In this document: positions 43,561-51,453 of the stretch, piece after piece
Layout of the letters: the number at the start of each line of letters is the position of its first letter
Numbering within the stretch: position 1 is the first letter of the stretch
Assembly (NCBI RefSeq): GCF_009741375.1
Contig: NZ_WOWP01000057.1
Location: 17,356 to 81,355 of the forward strand
DNA from: Flavobacterium rakeshii
Lineage (GTDB): Bacteria; Bacteroidota; Bacteroidia; Flavobacteriales; Flavobacteriaceae
Length of the DNA: 64,000 bases
Reading direction: 5' to 3'
Made by a program: the position numbers and the translations under genes
Notes under the pieces: model-generated
The model's database searches: none
Seen by the model: only the letters and a program-made list of their open reading frames with translations
What the model was told of the DNA's origin: nothing

Positions 43561-44379
43561 TTATACTTTAGCACCCTTGTTAAGTTTATTATATTCTGAA
43601 CTATATGCTAATAGGTATTTTAAGTCTTCTATCATTTTATCATTTGCAACAATTTTTCTATTCAATACCTCATTGATAAAGTTTGACCATTTAGAATCGG
43701 AGTTCATTTCATCAATGATGGTTTTATATTTCTGTGAAAAAACTTGATTATGCTTATTCAGAACTTTTGAGATTTCAATGATTCTTTTTAACTCTTGATA
43801 GATTTTCGGAGCTTTTACCGTCATTTTTTTAATGGAAGAATTAATTTGCTCACGAGCTTCGATAATCTTTCTCCTTTTAGCGTTAACTTCAGAATTCAAT
43901 TGAATTATTTGCCCAACTCCTTCAGCAACGACATCAAATGCTATCATCGTAAATTCCGCCTTAAGTTCATTTTTTGAATAACCTTTTTTTTCATCTAATC
44001 GAATTAAAGACCCTTCCAGTGAATTCAGAAAGGTTTCACTTACGCTATCAAGTCCACTCTGAAAGTTGATAGTTAAGTCACCCAAATAAATATGATTTTC
44101 AATTTTGTCTACATTACTAACAGCATCTATTACTTTAGCATTTTCTTTTCCTTTAATTTCTGTAAATTTTGAGATTAGATTTTTAGCCAAAGTCAAGTTT
44201 TTCAATGCGTCCTCACGCTCATGCATAAGATATACCAAGGCCTTATGTCTTTCTTTATTAATCAAGAGAAAGTCGTTTTGAAATAAGTAAAATCGTTCAT
44301 TTAACTCATTAAATGACTCTTCTTCTTTTAGCAACTTATTATAGTTACCACCAGTGATGATATTTTTAAAAAAACTCAT
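43561..44379 (-). CDS. Coiled-coil protein of unknown function (operon gene 5)
   Basis: 272 residues, almost entirely helical, with no signal peptide. It starts MSFFKNIITGGNYNKLLKEEESFNELNERF and carries long heptad-like helices with many Lys, Glu and Asn (ERHKALVYLMHEREDALKNLTLAKNLI, NAKRRKIIEAREQINSSIKKM). I recognise no domain. Its ATG overlaps the stop of the TPR/TM2 lipoprotein gene by 4 bases, so the two are translationally coupled and may form a complex, with this protein on the cytoplasmic side. Last gene of a five-gene unit. Confidence 0.72.
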   Translation of the reverse strand: MSFFKNIITGGNYNKLLKEEESFNELNERFYLFQNDFLLINKERHKALVYLMHEREDALKNLTLAKNLISKFTEIKGKENAKVIDAVSNVDKIENHIYLGDLTINFQSGLDSVSETFLNSLEGSLIRLDEKKGYSKNELKAEFTMIAFDVVAEGVGQIIQLNSEVNAKRRKIIEAREQINSSIKKMTVKAPKIYQELKRIIEISKVLNKHNQVFSQKYKTIIDEMNSDSKWSNFINEVLNRKIVANDKMIEDLKYLLAYSSEYNKLNKGAKV

Positions 44380-45776
44380 ACGTCTAGAATTTGTAAATTT
44401 CTCTTTATTTGTTTCGTAGCGGTTTCTAAATCTGTAATTTCTTGTTGGCGTTTTTCCGGCAAATCTTTAGAAACTGAAAAGCGAACTTTTTGGTTAGAAC
44501 TATACACTAAATAACTTAAAGAGAGTAAATCAAGACCAAACAAGATAACTATAATATATAGTATATATTTGTTTTTGCCGACATCTAAGATATCATTCCA
44601 AAGTATATATTTGTAATTATAAAATGATATTATACTATAAATACTATTATAAACTAATACACTCAAAAGAATAAAATATAAAGTATACCTAATATATGAT
44701 TTCACATAGAGATAATGACCCCCGACAATTCCTGTTACAAAAAAAAACATGTAAGCTTTTTTAGCTTTTCTTCCATCATATTCCTCTGTATTAAAGATTG
44801 ATATAATTATATAGGTCATAGCAAAAAATATTAGGTAAAGTATAAACAACCAATATTTCTGAAAGAAACCTTTATTTTTCCATTTTAACATTGCTGATTT
44901 CTTAATATCAGATTCAGCTTTATTAAGCTCTCCCATTTTTTGAAATGACAATCCCCTTTTTTCAATTATGTCACTTGCAGATGGAAATAAGCGTATATAA
45001 GTTGAATAAAATTTAATAGCTTCATGGTAATTTCCAAGCTGGTAATAGCTATCACCTAGTAAACTAAACGTTAGCGGTCTCGAATTTGGATTTTCAATTT
45101 TCAGGAAATCTATAACTGCCTCTTTAGGTTTATTAACTTTTAGGTTAAGGGTACCTCTTTTGTAAAGAATTTCGTCGTTATTTTTATTTGGATTAAGCTG
45201 AATATAGGATTGATAATCCTTGATACCTAATTTTTCCTGGTTATTTAATGTATAAAGGTTTCCACGTTTAAGATAATATGATGAGTTAAGTGGAACAGCG
45301 TTTATACAATAAGAATAATCTTCTATAGCTTTATTATAATCGTTTTTAGAATAGTACTCCGCTCTGAGTTCATGAGATTGTACATCAGAATTATGATAAT
45401 TCAGATATATGTTTATACTTTCAAGAAAATCATCTTCGTCATCACTCGCTAATTTTGCAATAGCAAGTCCCTTATGAGCTAGTGATTTATTTCCCTCGAT
45501 TTCTATCACTTTATCAAAATCGTCAATACTTTCATCCCATTTTTTTAACTTAAGCCGAATATTACCTCTTGATAATAATGCAGGAGCTAAGGTATCTGTT
45601 ATCTCAATTGCCTTTGTTGCGTAATCCTCAGCCTTTTTGTAATCCTTTGCCAGACTTATAGAGTCTGCTTTTTTCACAAGTGAAGTGTAATTTTTTAATT
45701 GCTCTTCATAGCTTAAATCTGACCCGCAATTATACAACAGAGCAGCCACTATAATTAATAAAATAACTTTTTTCAT
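44376..45776 (-). CDS. TPR lipoprotein with TM2-like membrane domain (operon gene 4)
   Basis: 466 residues. N-terminus MKKVILLIIVAALLYNC, a lipoprotein-type signal (Cys17). Residues about 25-300 are tetratricopeptide repeats (AEDYATKAIEITDTLAPALLSRGN, WDESIDDFDKVIEIEG, YHEAIKFYSTYIRLFP). Then come a membrane helix (WLFILYLIFFAMTYIIISI) and a TM2-like hairpin (KKAYMFFFVTGIVGGHYLYVKSYIRYTLYFILL, with the family's G-x-H-x-Y pattern), one or two more helices, and a charged coiled-coil tail (LPEKRQQEITDLETATKQIKRN). This suggests an outside TPR sensor linked to a cytoplasmic tail. Starts 2 bases after the 143-residue gene. Confidence 0.75.
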   Translation of the reverse strand: MKKVILLIIVAALLYNCGSDLSYEEQLKNYTSLVKKADSISLAKDYKKAEDYATKAIEITDTLAPALLSRGNIRLKLKKWDESIDDFDKVIEIEGNKSLAHKGLAIAKLASDDEDDFLESINIYLNYHNSDVQSHELRAEYYSKNDYNKAIEDYSYCINAVPLNSSYYLKRGNLYTLNNQEKLGIKDYQSYIQLNPNKNNDEILYKRGTLNLKVNKPKEAVIDFLKIENPNSRPLTFSLLGDSYYQLGNYHEAIKFYSTYIRLFPSASDIIEKRGLSFQKMGELNKAESDIKKSAMLKWKNKGFFQKYWLFILYLIFFAMTYIIISIFNTEEYDGRKAKKAYMFFFVTGIVGGHYLYVKSYIRYTLYFILLSVLVYNSIYSIISFYNYKYILWNDILDVGKNKYILYIIVILFGLDLLSLSYLVYSSNQKVRFSVSKDLPEKRQQEITDLETATKQIKRNLQILDV

Positions 45777-45778
45777 AT

Positions 45779-46210
45779 TTAAAAATCCAGTTCTAAGGGA
45801 GTATTTTTATCAAGTATAGCTTTTTTAAAGTTATCAAAATCTTCTAATGGGTTTTTCATAACAAATTCGCTTGCACCTCTTAAGCCTTGTAATATAAGTG
45901 CATCATTCCCTTCACGAAGCCCTTTATCAATAACTTCAAAATGCTTATCAATAATTCTTCCTCGTTCAGAAAAGATTAGATTTAAGACTCCTTGCTTGAG
46001 CTTGAATTCCGATAGAATTCGAGCTAATTCATTATTAAGTTCTGCATTTCGAATGTCTAGCCTTTTGGATTCTAAATAGATATTTCCAATTTGCATTACT
46101 CCATTATTTACGGAGTCTATGCTTTGCTGGTTTATTGAAGCTACTTCTTTTATGTTTTGTAGAAATGAGTTTACATCCTCAATTTCTTTTTGCGTAACAG
46201 CATTACTCAT
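45779..46210 (-). CDS. Small coiled-coil protein (operon gene 3)
   Basis: 143 residues, soluble and helical (SNAVTQKEIEDVNSFLQNIKEV, ESKRLDIRNAELNNELARILSEFK, SERGRIIDKHFEVIDKGLREGNDALILQGLRGASEFV). The last part, LILQGLRGASEFVMKNPLEDFDNFKKA, looks like a small conserved domain, but I cannot name it. It lies 9 bases after the glycine-zipper peptide gene and 2 bases before the TPR gene. Function unknown. Confidence 0.7.
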   Translation of the reverse strand: MSNAVTQKEIEDVNSFLQNIKEVASINQQSIDSVNNGVMQIGNIYLESKRLDIRNAELNNELARILSEFKLKQGVLNLIFSERGRIIDKHFEVIDKGLREGNDALILQGLRGASEFVMKNPLEDFDNFKKAILDKNTPLELDF

Positions 46211-46219
46211 TTTAGGGTG

Positions 46220-46396
46220 CTACTTTTTATTGTCTTTTACAAGTTTTACAATTCCGTAAATTAATAGACAGGCTCCCCCGCCAATTGCTGCCGGTGCTGC
46301 TAATGCTGTTCCTGCTATTGCTGCACCGATAGTACCTACAGCTGCGCCAACACCTGTAAAAGCAGCTCCGTTTTTTAAATCGTTATTATCGCTCAT
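46220..46396 (-). CDS. Glycine-zipper membrane peptide (operon gene 2)
   Basis: 58 residues, too short for many gene finders. Sequence features: hydrophilic start MSDNNDLKNG; then a Gly/Ala-rich hydrophobic stretch with GxxxG spacing (GVGAAVGTIGAAIAGTALAA); a second short helix (GGGACLLIYGIVKLV) and a basic KDNKK end. Glycine-zipper peptides of this type pack tightly in membranes and can form pores or oligomers. Whether this is a toxin-like effector or a structural subunit cannot be decided. Spacing (34 and 9 bases) places it in the same operon as its neighbours. Confidence 0.68.
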   Translation of the reverse strand: MSDNNDLKNGAAFTGVGAAVGTIGAAIAGTALAAPAAIGGGACLLIYGIVKLVKDNKK

Positions 46397-46430
46397 GAGT
46401 ATATAAATTAATTAAATTGAAGTTCTATTT

Positions 46431-46676
46431 TTACAATGTTGGTGAATGTTTCCCTTTAACACTTCCTTTAGGATGCCTTATACAGGTTCCTGCGGTTAAC
46501 GAAGAAATTGAAGATGCCGAAGTACCACAGTATTTACATTGATATTTAGACTTCTCTGAACCTTCATAAAGTTTGTGCCTTCCTTTGCCTTCAGGATGAC
46601 GAATACAGCTGCCAGCAGTAAGAGAATTAATAGAAGATGATTTTGTACCGCAGTACTCACAGTAATAATTGACCAT
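46431..46676 (-). CDS. Tandem zinc-ribbon protein (operon gene 1)
   Basis: 81 residues made of two repeats of about 38 residues: YYCEYCGTKSSSINSLTAGSC-IRHPEGKGRHKLYEG and YQCKYCGTSASSISSLTAGTC-IRHPKGSVKGKHSPTL. Each has CxxCG, a later Cys, and two His (RHP and KH), which would make a CCCH or CCHH zinc site. I think related repeats occur in other bacterial accessory proteins, but no function is established to my knowledge. First gene of the five-gene unit; may bind nucleic acid or protein. Confidence 0.7.
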   Translation of the reverse strand: MVNYYCEYCGTKSSSINSLTAGSCIRHPEGKGRHKLYEGSEKSKYQCKYCGTSASSISSLTAGTCIRHPKGSVKGKHSPTL

Positions 46677-46782
46677 TGGTTAGTTTGTTAAAATTATTTA
46701 TTCAAAAATACCGATGATACAGAGTAAGATTGTTACTTTTTTACAAGAGAGGCCAAATAGCAAATAAAGACCTATTTTTAGT

Positions 46783-49770
46783 TTATGAAATGTTTTTTAA
46801 AAGTAGTACAACTTCTGTCCCTGTGATTGAAAACTTAATTTTTAATGCATCTTTTAATTCAGGTTGTAGTAATTCTAAACGTTCTCGAACTATTAAAGTA
46901 CTTTTAGAGGAATGAAGTTTATTTGTATTACTGTTTTTATAACCATTTCCATTATCGGAAATTGTGCAGCGCACAACTTCATTAGAAATTTTTTTTAAGG
47001 ATATAATGAAATGTGGCGAACTGTGGATATCATTAAAAGCATGTACAAAAACATTCTCTATGAAAGGTTGAAGTAGCATTGCCGGGATGTAAAAATTATA
47101 CAAATCAATTTCTGGGTCAACATCAATGAAATAGGTGATAAAATTATCAAACCTGATATTTTCGATAGTGATATAATTCTCTAAATATGCTATTTCATCT
47201 TCTAAGTTAATGCTCTTTCTTCTGGAATTCTCAAGGTTAGTCCGCATTAGTTTTGCAAGTTTACCTATATATCTCAGGGAGTTTTGCGTATCCTTTTCTA
47301 TGATATAATTTTGAATAGCATTCATTGCATTAAATGTAAAATGAGGATTCATTTGAGCAATTAACGCTTCATGCCTAGTCTCAGACAATCGGCGTTCAAC
47401 CAGCGCTTTTTGAATAATTTGCTTACGCTTATAATAATAAATAAGCAGTGAAATCAGTATTAATACACTTATTAAAACTATAACGAACCAAATCTGTTTC
47501 CAAAAAGGAAGAGCAATATTTATTAATGGTAATCCAAATCTTGAAATCTTACCCGAATACAAATCCATTACTTCTACTTCTGGCTCATAATTTCCTGAAG
47601 GTAAATAAGGTAAATAAATAAGAGGCTTATTTGAATAGGGGCTCCAGTTGCCACCCTCCTGTAAGCGAAATCTGTATCGTAATTTTTCGGCATACTTATG
47701 ACCCGAGGGATTCAAACTGAATTCAAGTGTGTTTTCTGTGTAGGCTAAACTTAATGGAGAGTATATTACGTTCTGATACCATTGATCAGGCTTGAATGGT
47801 ACATTATTTATTTTAAGGTTTTCAATATCTATTCGATTTACTGTAGGTAAGTCTTTTATAAAACTATCTAACTTAATTTTATAATATCCTTTATTTGTAC
47901 CTAACCATAAAACCCCGTCAATTATTGCTGAAGATTTTACATCTTTATTTACAAATCCTTGTTCGGTATTTATAAGCTGAACACTGTCTCCCTTGAAAAT
48001 ATTAATTCCCAGTTCTGTACCTATAATTAGCACATTTTTGTAACACTCAATAAAACTTATAGTTCTACCGTAAAGCCTGTTTCGGTCTATTTTTTCATTG
48101 ATTTCAAAAATTCCTTTTTTCTCTGTTACTTTATAAATATCGCCGTATTCAGTAGCTATTATTAAATTGTCTTTATCATTTTTAGTAATAAACTTTAGCT
48201 TAGGTTCTTTAAATGTCCCATTTTCAAGACATGACGTAAAACCATACCTGTCGTAAACATAGAGACCTTTGAATATTGATGCTAAATATGTTTTAGTCTT
48301 TGTATGCAGAATTGATACAACATCCAAAGGCGTGTTTGGGTCACTTTCTAAAAACCAATTATTTTTCAAAGAATAAAAAGCATCAGCATACACGTGTACA
48401 CCTGCATAGGGAATTGTTTCAATTAGTTCTTCTTGCGGTGTAAAACCAATTTTATAACTATGAACAGGTAAATATGCTGTAATTTTAAGCTCCTTATCTA
48501 TTTTAAAAACACCTATATTAGAATTAATTAATAAGTATTCATTTCCTTTTAGGATTTCATAAAAGATTATATCTCTAGCCGTAATATTATAATCAAGCTC
48601 ATAATAGCCATCAGCATAGTTAGGTAACGGACTTCCACCAGAAATGTATCGCTGTTGAAAATTTTTAAACTGTGATAGAGTGAGTAATTTTAATGTTTTA
48701 TTATTCTTATCCTGAACTTTTAAACCATCAGCAGCAAGGATAGCGATATTATCCTGAAATTCAGCTATTGAAACAACAGGCTTCTGATTATGGCTACAAT
48801 AATTTATAATATTTTCTAGGTTGACAGCATAAATCCCTTTGTCCTTAGAACCACAGTAAAGAATCTTTTTTTCAACATCATAAATCACACTTAACAATCC
48901 TTTACTAGTGATTCCATATTCATTTGACACATTAGTAATTTTATCTCCATTAACAGTATAGAGCCCTCCAATTGGTTTAAAAACTCCCCAACCAGCTGCG
49001 TATATTTTATCATCTTCTCCTTTGACGAAGTCCCATAAAATTGAACTTTTAACAGAAGATATTTTTTTTTCTCCCTTTAAAAAGTCATTAACAGTTATAA
49101 TATCAAGATTATCTTTATTGCTACAGTAAATTTTGTCATTTATACAGGCCATACTATATATATTACTATGGGAAATTACCTTAACAATTCTATCTCTTTC
49201 TATTTTATAAATGCCCTCGTTAACAGCACTAAAGTAAACTGTGTTATTAATTGTCATAAAATCTGTAACAATAAAAACTCCTTTATGTGGCTCAGCACCG
49301 GGCAAGGTTGTTACCTTCCAGGTCTTTAGATTAATGACAGATACCCCAGTTTCTGTACCTACATACATAAAACCATCAAAACATAGCAATTTTCGGATAC
49401 GGTTATTGGCAAGACCATTTTTTGTAGTAAAACGTCTGAAGGTTTTTCCATTAAAACAACTTACCCCGCCATTATCGTCATAGCTACCAAACCACAGATT
49501 GTGGTTGTTGTCTTCGGTAATAGCCCAGCAATTATCAAACCCCAATCCATTTGCAGAGGTAATGTTTTTAAAAGTCCCATTTACTAAATACGAAATTCCA
49601 TTTTCTGTACCTGCCCATAATGTACCTTTACTGTCTAAAAAAAGAGTTCTTACGGCATTGTTTTGTAAACCGTCATTTGTTGTATAATGTCGTACCGGCT
49701 TCTGTTGTGAAAAACAGTTTGCACAAAATAAAACAAGAAGATAAAACAGGGAGCTAAGTCGAAATTGCAT
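46783..49770 (-). CDS. Propeller-type sensor histidine kinase (LytS-like output)
   Basis: 995 residues. Signal sequence MQFRLSSLFYLLVLFCANCFS, then two-component-regulator beta-propeller repeats (YTTNDGLQNNAVRTLFLDSKGTLWAGTENGI and similar) over most of residues 25-620. A Y_Y_Y domain follows (LRYRFRLQEGGNWSPYS, about 680-745), then one membrane helix (IWFVIVLISVLILISLLIYYY, about 750-770). The His_kinase domain has the phospho-His in LIAQMNPHFTFNAMNAIQNYI (about 807), and the ATPase has LLQPFIENVFVHAF and ISDNGNGYKN. It detects an extracellular or periplasmic cue. It overlaps the upstream regulator gene by 17 bases. Confidence 0.92.
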   Translation of the reverse strand: MQFRLSSLFYLLVLFCANCFSQQKPVRHYTTNDGLQNNAVRTLFLDSKGTLWAGTENGISYLVNGTFKNITSANGLGFDNCWAITEDNNHNLWFGSYDDNGGVSCFNGKTFRRFTTKNGLANNRIRKLLCFDGFMYVGTETGVSVINLKTWKVTTLPGAEPHKGVFIVTDFMTINNTVYFSAVNEGIYKIERDRIVKVISHSNIYSMACINDKIYCSNKDNLDIITVNDFLKGEKKISSVKSSILWDFVKGEDDKIYAAGWGVFKPIGGLYTVNGDKITNVSNEYGITSKGLLSVIYDVEKKILYCGSKDKGIYAVNLENIINYCSHNQKPVVSIAEFQDNIAILAADGLKVQDKNNKTLKLLTLSQFKNFQQRYISGGSPLPNYADGYYELDYNITARDIIFYEILKGNEYLLINSNIGVFKIDKELKITAYLPVHSYKIGFTPQEELIETIPYAGVHVYADAFYSLKNNWFLESDPNTPLDVVSILHTKTKTYLASIFKGLYVYDRYGFTSCLENGTFKEPKLKFITKNDKDNLIIATEYGDIYKVTEKKGIFEINEKIDRNRLYGRTISFIECYKNVLIIGTELGINIFKGDSVQLINTEQGFVNKDVKSSAIIDGVLWLGTNKGYYKIKLDSFIKDLPTVNRIDIENLKINNVPFKPDQWYQNVIYSPLSLAYTENTLEFSLNPSGHKYAEKLRYRFRLQEGGNWSPYSNKPLIYLPYLPSGNYEPEVEVMDLYSGKISRFGLPLINIALPFWKQIWFVIVLISVLILISLLIYYYKRKQIIQKALVERRLSETRHEALIAQMNPHFTFNAMNAIQNYIIEKDTQNSLRYIGKLAKLMRTNLENSRRKSINLEDEIAYLENYITIENIRFDNFITYFIDVDPEIDLYNFYIPAMLLQPFIENVFVHAFNDIHSSPHFIISLKKISNEVVRCTISDNGNGYKNSNTNKLHSSKSTLIVRERLELLQPELKDALKIKFSITGTEVVLLLKNIS

Positions 49771-50512
49771 CCATTAAAGATTTCTTAGTATAATAATTTT
49801 CTGAAACAGGTAATTCAGCCCCATTAGCTAGGTTTATTAATCCTTCAGAAGAAAAAGAACGTATAAAATTGCGGTTAACAAGATAACTTTTATGGATTCG
49901 TAAAAAGTTTTGCTCCGATAACATCTTTTGAAGCTCCCCTAAAGACTTTGAAACGTAGCTGTCTTTGTAAATTGTATATATAAAACTATAGGCACCATCA
50001 GATTTACAAAACAGAATTTCATTATCAGAAAGTATCTCCATTCCGTTTTTAGAAGGAAATACAAGCTTCTGTTGGCCTGTAATCTGATTGCTTATATTTT
50101 CTGCCAGTATTCTAAATTTGTCATAATTAAGCTTTCTGTCTTTATTTTCAACAAACCTGTCTAATGCTAAAAAAAGATCGTCTATATCTATCGGCTTCAA
50201 CAAATAATCTATAGCGCTAGCTTTTATAGCCTTAATTGCATATTCCTGAAATGCTGTTGTAAATATTAGTTCAAAATCAGGATTCACGAAGTGTTTAAGC
50301 AAGTCAAAACCATTTTCTTGCCTAAGTTGTATATCCAAAAATACGATATCAGGACGATAGGTCTTAATTGCAGCAACTGCTTTATTTACTGACGGACAAA
50401 TAGCCATTACTTGTACTGTTGCATTTGCGTAAGATTTTAAACTTTGATTTAAAACATTACCTGCTTTACTTTCGTCTTCTACTATAATTACCTTGATGTT
50501 CATCATGTACAC
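49754..50512 (-). CDS. LytTR-family response regulator
   Basis: 252 residues. The receiver domain has EDE at about 11-13, the phospho-acceptor in DIVFLDIQLRQENGFDLL (about residue 57) and conserved Lys in DYLLKPIDIDDL (about 108). The LytTR DNA-binding domain (about 150-250) has EILFCKSDGAYSFIYTI and FLRIHKSYLVNRNFIRSFS. The first ATG gives a start MYMMNIKVIIVEDE; MNIKVIIVEDE is equally likely. Its partner kinase follows and overlaps it by 17 bases. LytTR regulators usually activate few nearby genes, here possibly on the element. Confidence 0.93.
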   Translation of the reverse strand: MYMMNIKVIIVEDESKAGNVLNQSLKSYANATVQVMAICPSVNKAVAAIKTYRPDIVFLDIQLRQENGFDLLKHFVNPDFELIFTTAFQEYAIKAIKASAIDYLLKPIDIDDLFLALDRFVENKDRKLNYDKFRILAENISNQITGQQKLVFPSKNGMEILSDNEILFCKSDGAYSFIYTIYKDSYVSKSLGELQKMLSEQNFLRIHKSYLVNRNFIRSFSSEGLINLANGAELPVSENYYTKKSLMDAIST

Positions 50513-50618
50513 ATTTGTTCATACTATCAAAGTTAATTGTTTACATCTTAATAGGACAAATAAATTACTCCAGTCAAATGTAGAAACTCCAATCGTAAGG
50601 TAGTATTTAATACTAATA

Positions 50619-51287
50619 TTAATAAATTTGGCCCTCGTTATAATCAAAAATCTCAACCACTTTTTTTAGTTTATGGTCTTTACAAAAATCATGAATTTTT
50701 CCCCAGGAAAGAAAATGAATATCAAATTCTGTTTTAATCTCAAATTTATCAATACATGTTTGATCAGTAGGAATAAGTCCAATATAATACGCTTCCCGAC
50801 AGTCAAGCAACAATTTAACAGCTTTAAGCACTACTTTGTTCATACCGATTTTTCTGTTCTCTTTATACCTTGGCTCTTGAATACCTAAACCAAAATCTTT
50901 TGAAGCGCAATTGTCAAATAATAATTTCTTCAAATGTAACTGAAAAAACAAATTAGATGACGAGCCGGAGTATTTCTCTTTTCTTTCATAATTTTCAAAC
51001 TGTTTAGATAGAGACCATTTTTTACTCTGTGAAGTTTTTACCTTACCTTCTATAAAAAAAACCTTTCTATGCTTTGGATTTTCATGTTCAGTGATAATAA
51101 CCAAATCAGAATCACCAAACCTCGAAAATGATTGCTCTAATAAAATGGTGTAATCTTGAGCTTGTACTCCTTTTAGTGCGGGTATGCCTATCAGGTCTAT
51201 AAATTTATCCATTAGCCTTTTATCCTCCCCGATGGAGAATATTAATGAATTAATTATACCGCGTTCTGAATACCCTAAGATTTGCAT
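50619..51287 (-). CDS. PD-(D/E)XK nuclease-like protein
   Basis: 222 residues without signal peptide. The segment FSRFGDSDLVIITEHENPKHRKVFFIEGKVKT gives D61 ... E80-G-K82, matching a PD-(D/E)XK active site, with E51 as a possible additional ligand. The lysine-rich stretch SKKWSLSKQFENYERKEK follows. I cannot name a family. It resembles the stand-alone nuclease-fold proteins often carried on defence islands. It lies 167 bases downstream of hsdR on the same strand and may belong to the same transcript or be separate. Confidence 0.65.
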   Translation of the reverse strand: MQILGYSERGIINSLIFSIGEDKRLMDKFIDLIGIPALKGVQAQDYTILLEQSFSRFGDSDLVIITEHENPKHRKVFFIEGKVKTSQSKKWSLSKQFENYERKEKYSGSSSNLFFQLHLKKLLFDNCASKDFGLGIQEPRYKENRKIGMNKVVLKAVKLLLDCREAYYIGLIPTDQTCIDKFEIKTEFDIHFLSWGKIHDFCKDHKLKKVVEIFDYNEGQIY

Positions 51288-51453
51288 TTTTGTATTTTTA
51301 TATTCTAAACTAGCCGGTTTAACAAGTCTACGGTTGTTTCTTCCTGCAATGCCTATTTCTAATTTTGTATTGTTGTAACTGTCATTGAGGACATAAATTT
51401 TGCAATCGTCCTATCTAATTGCACAAACTAGGGATTTTTGCAATTCAACCAAA

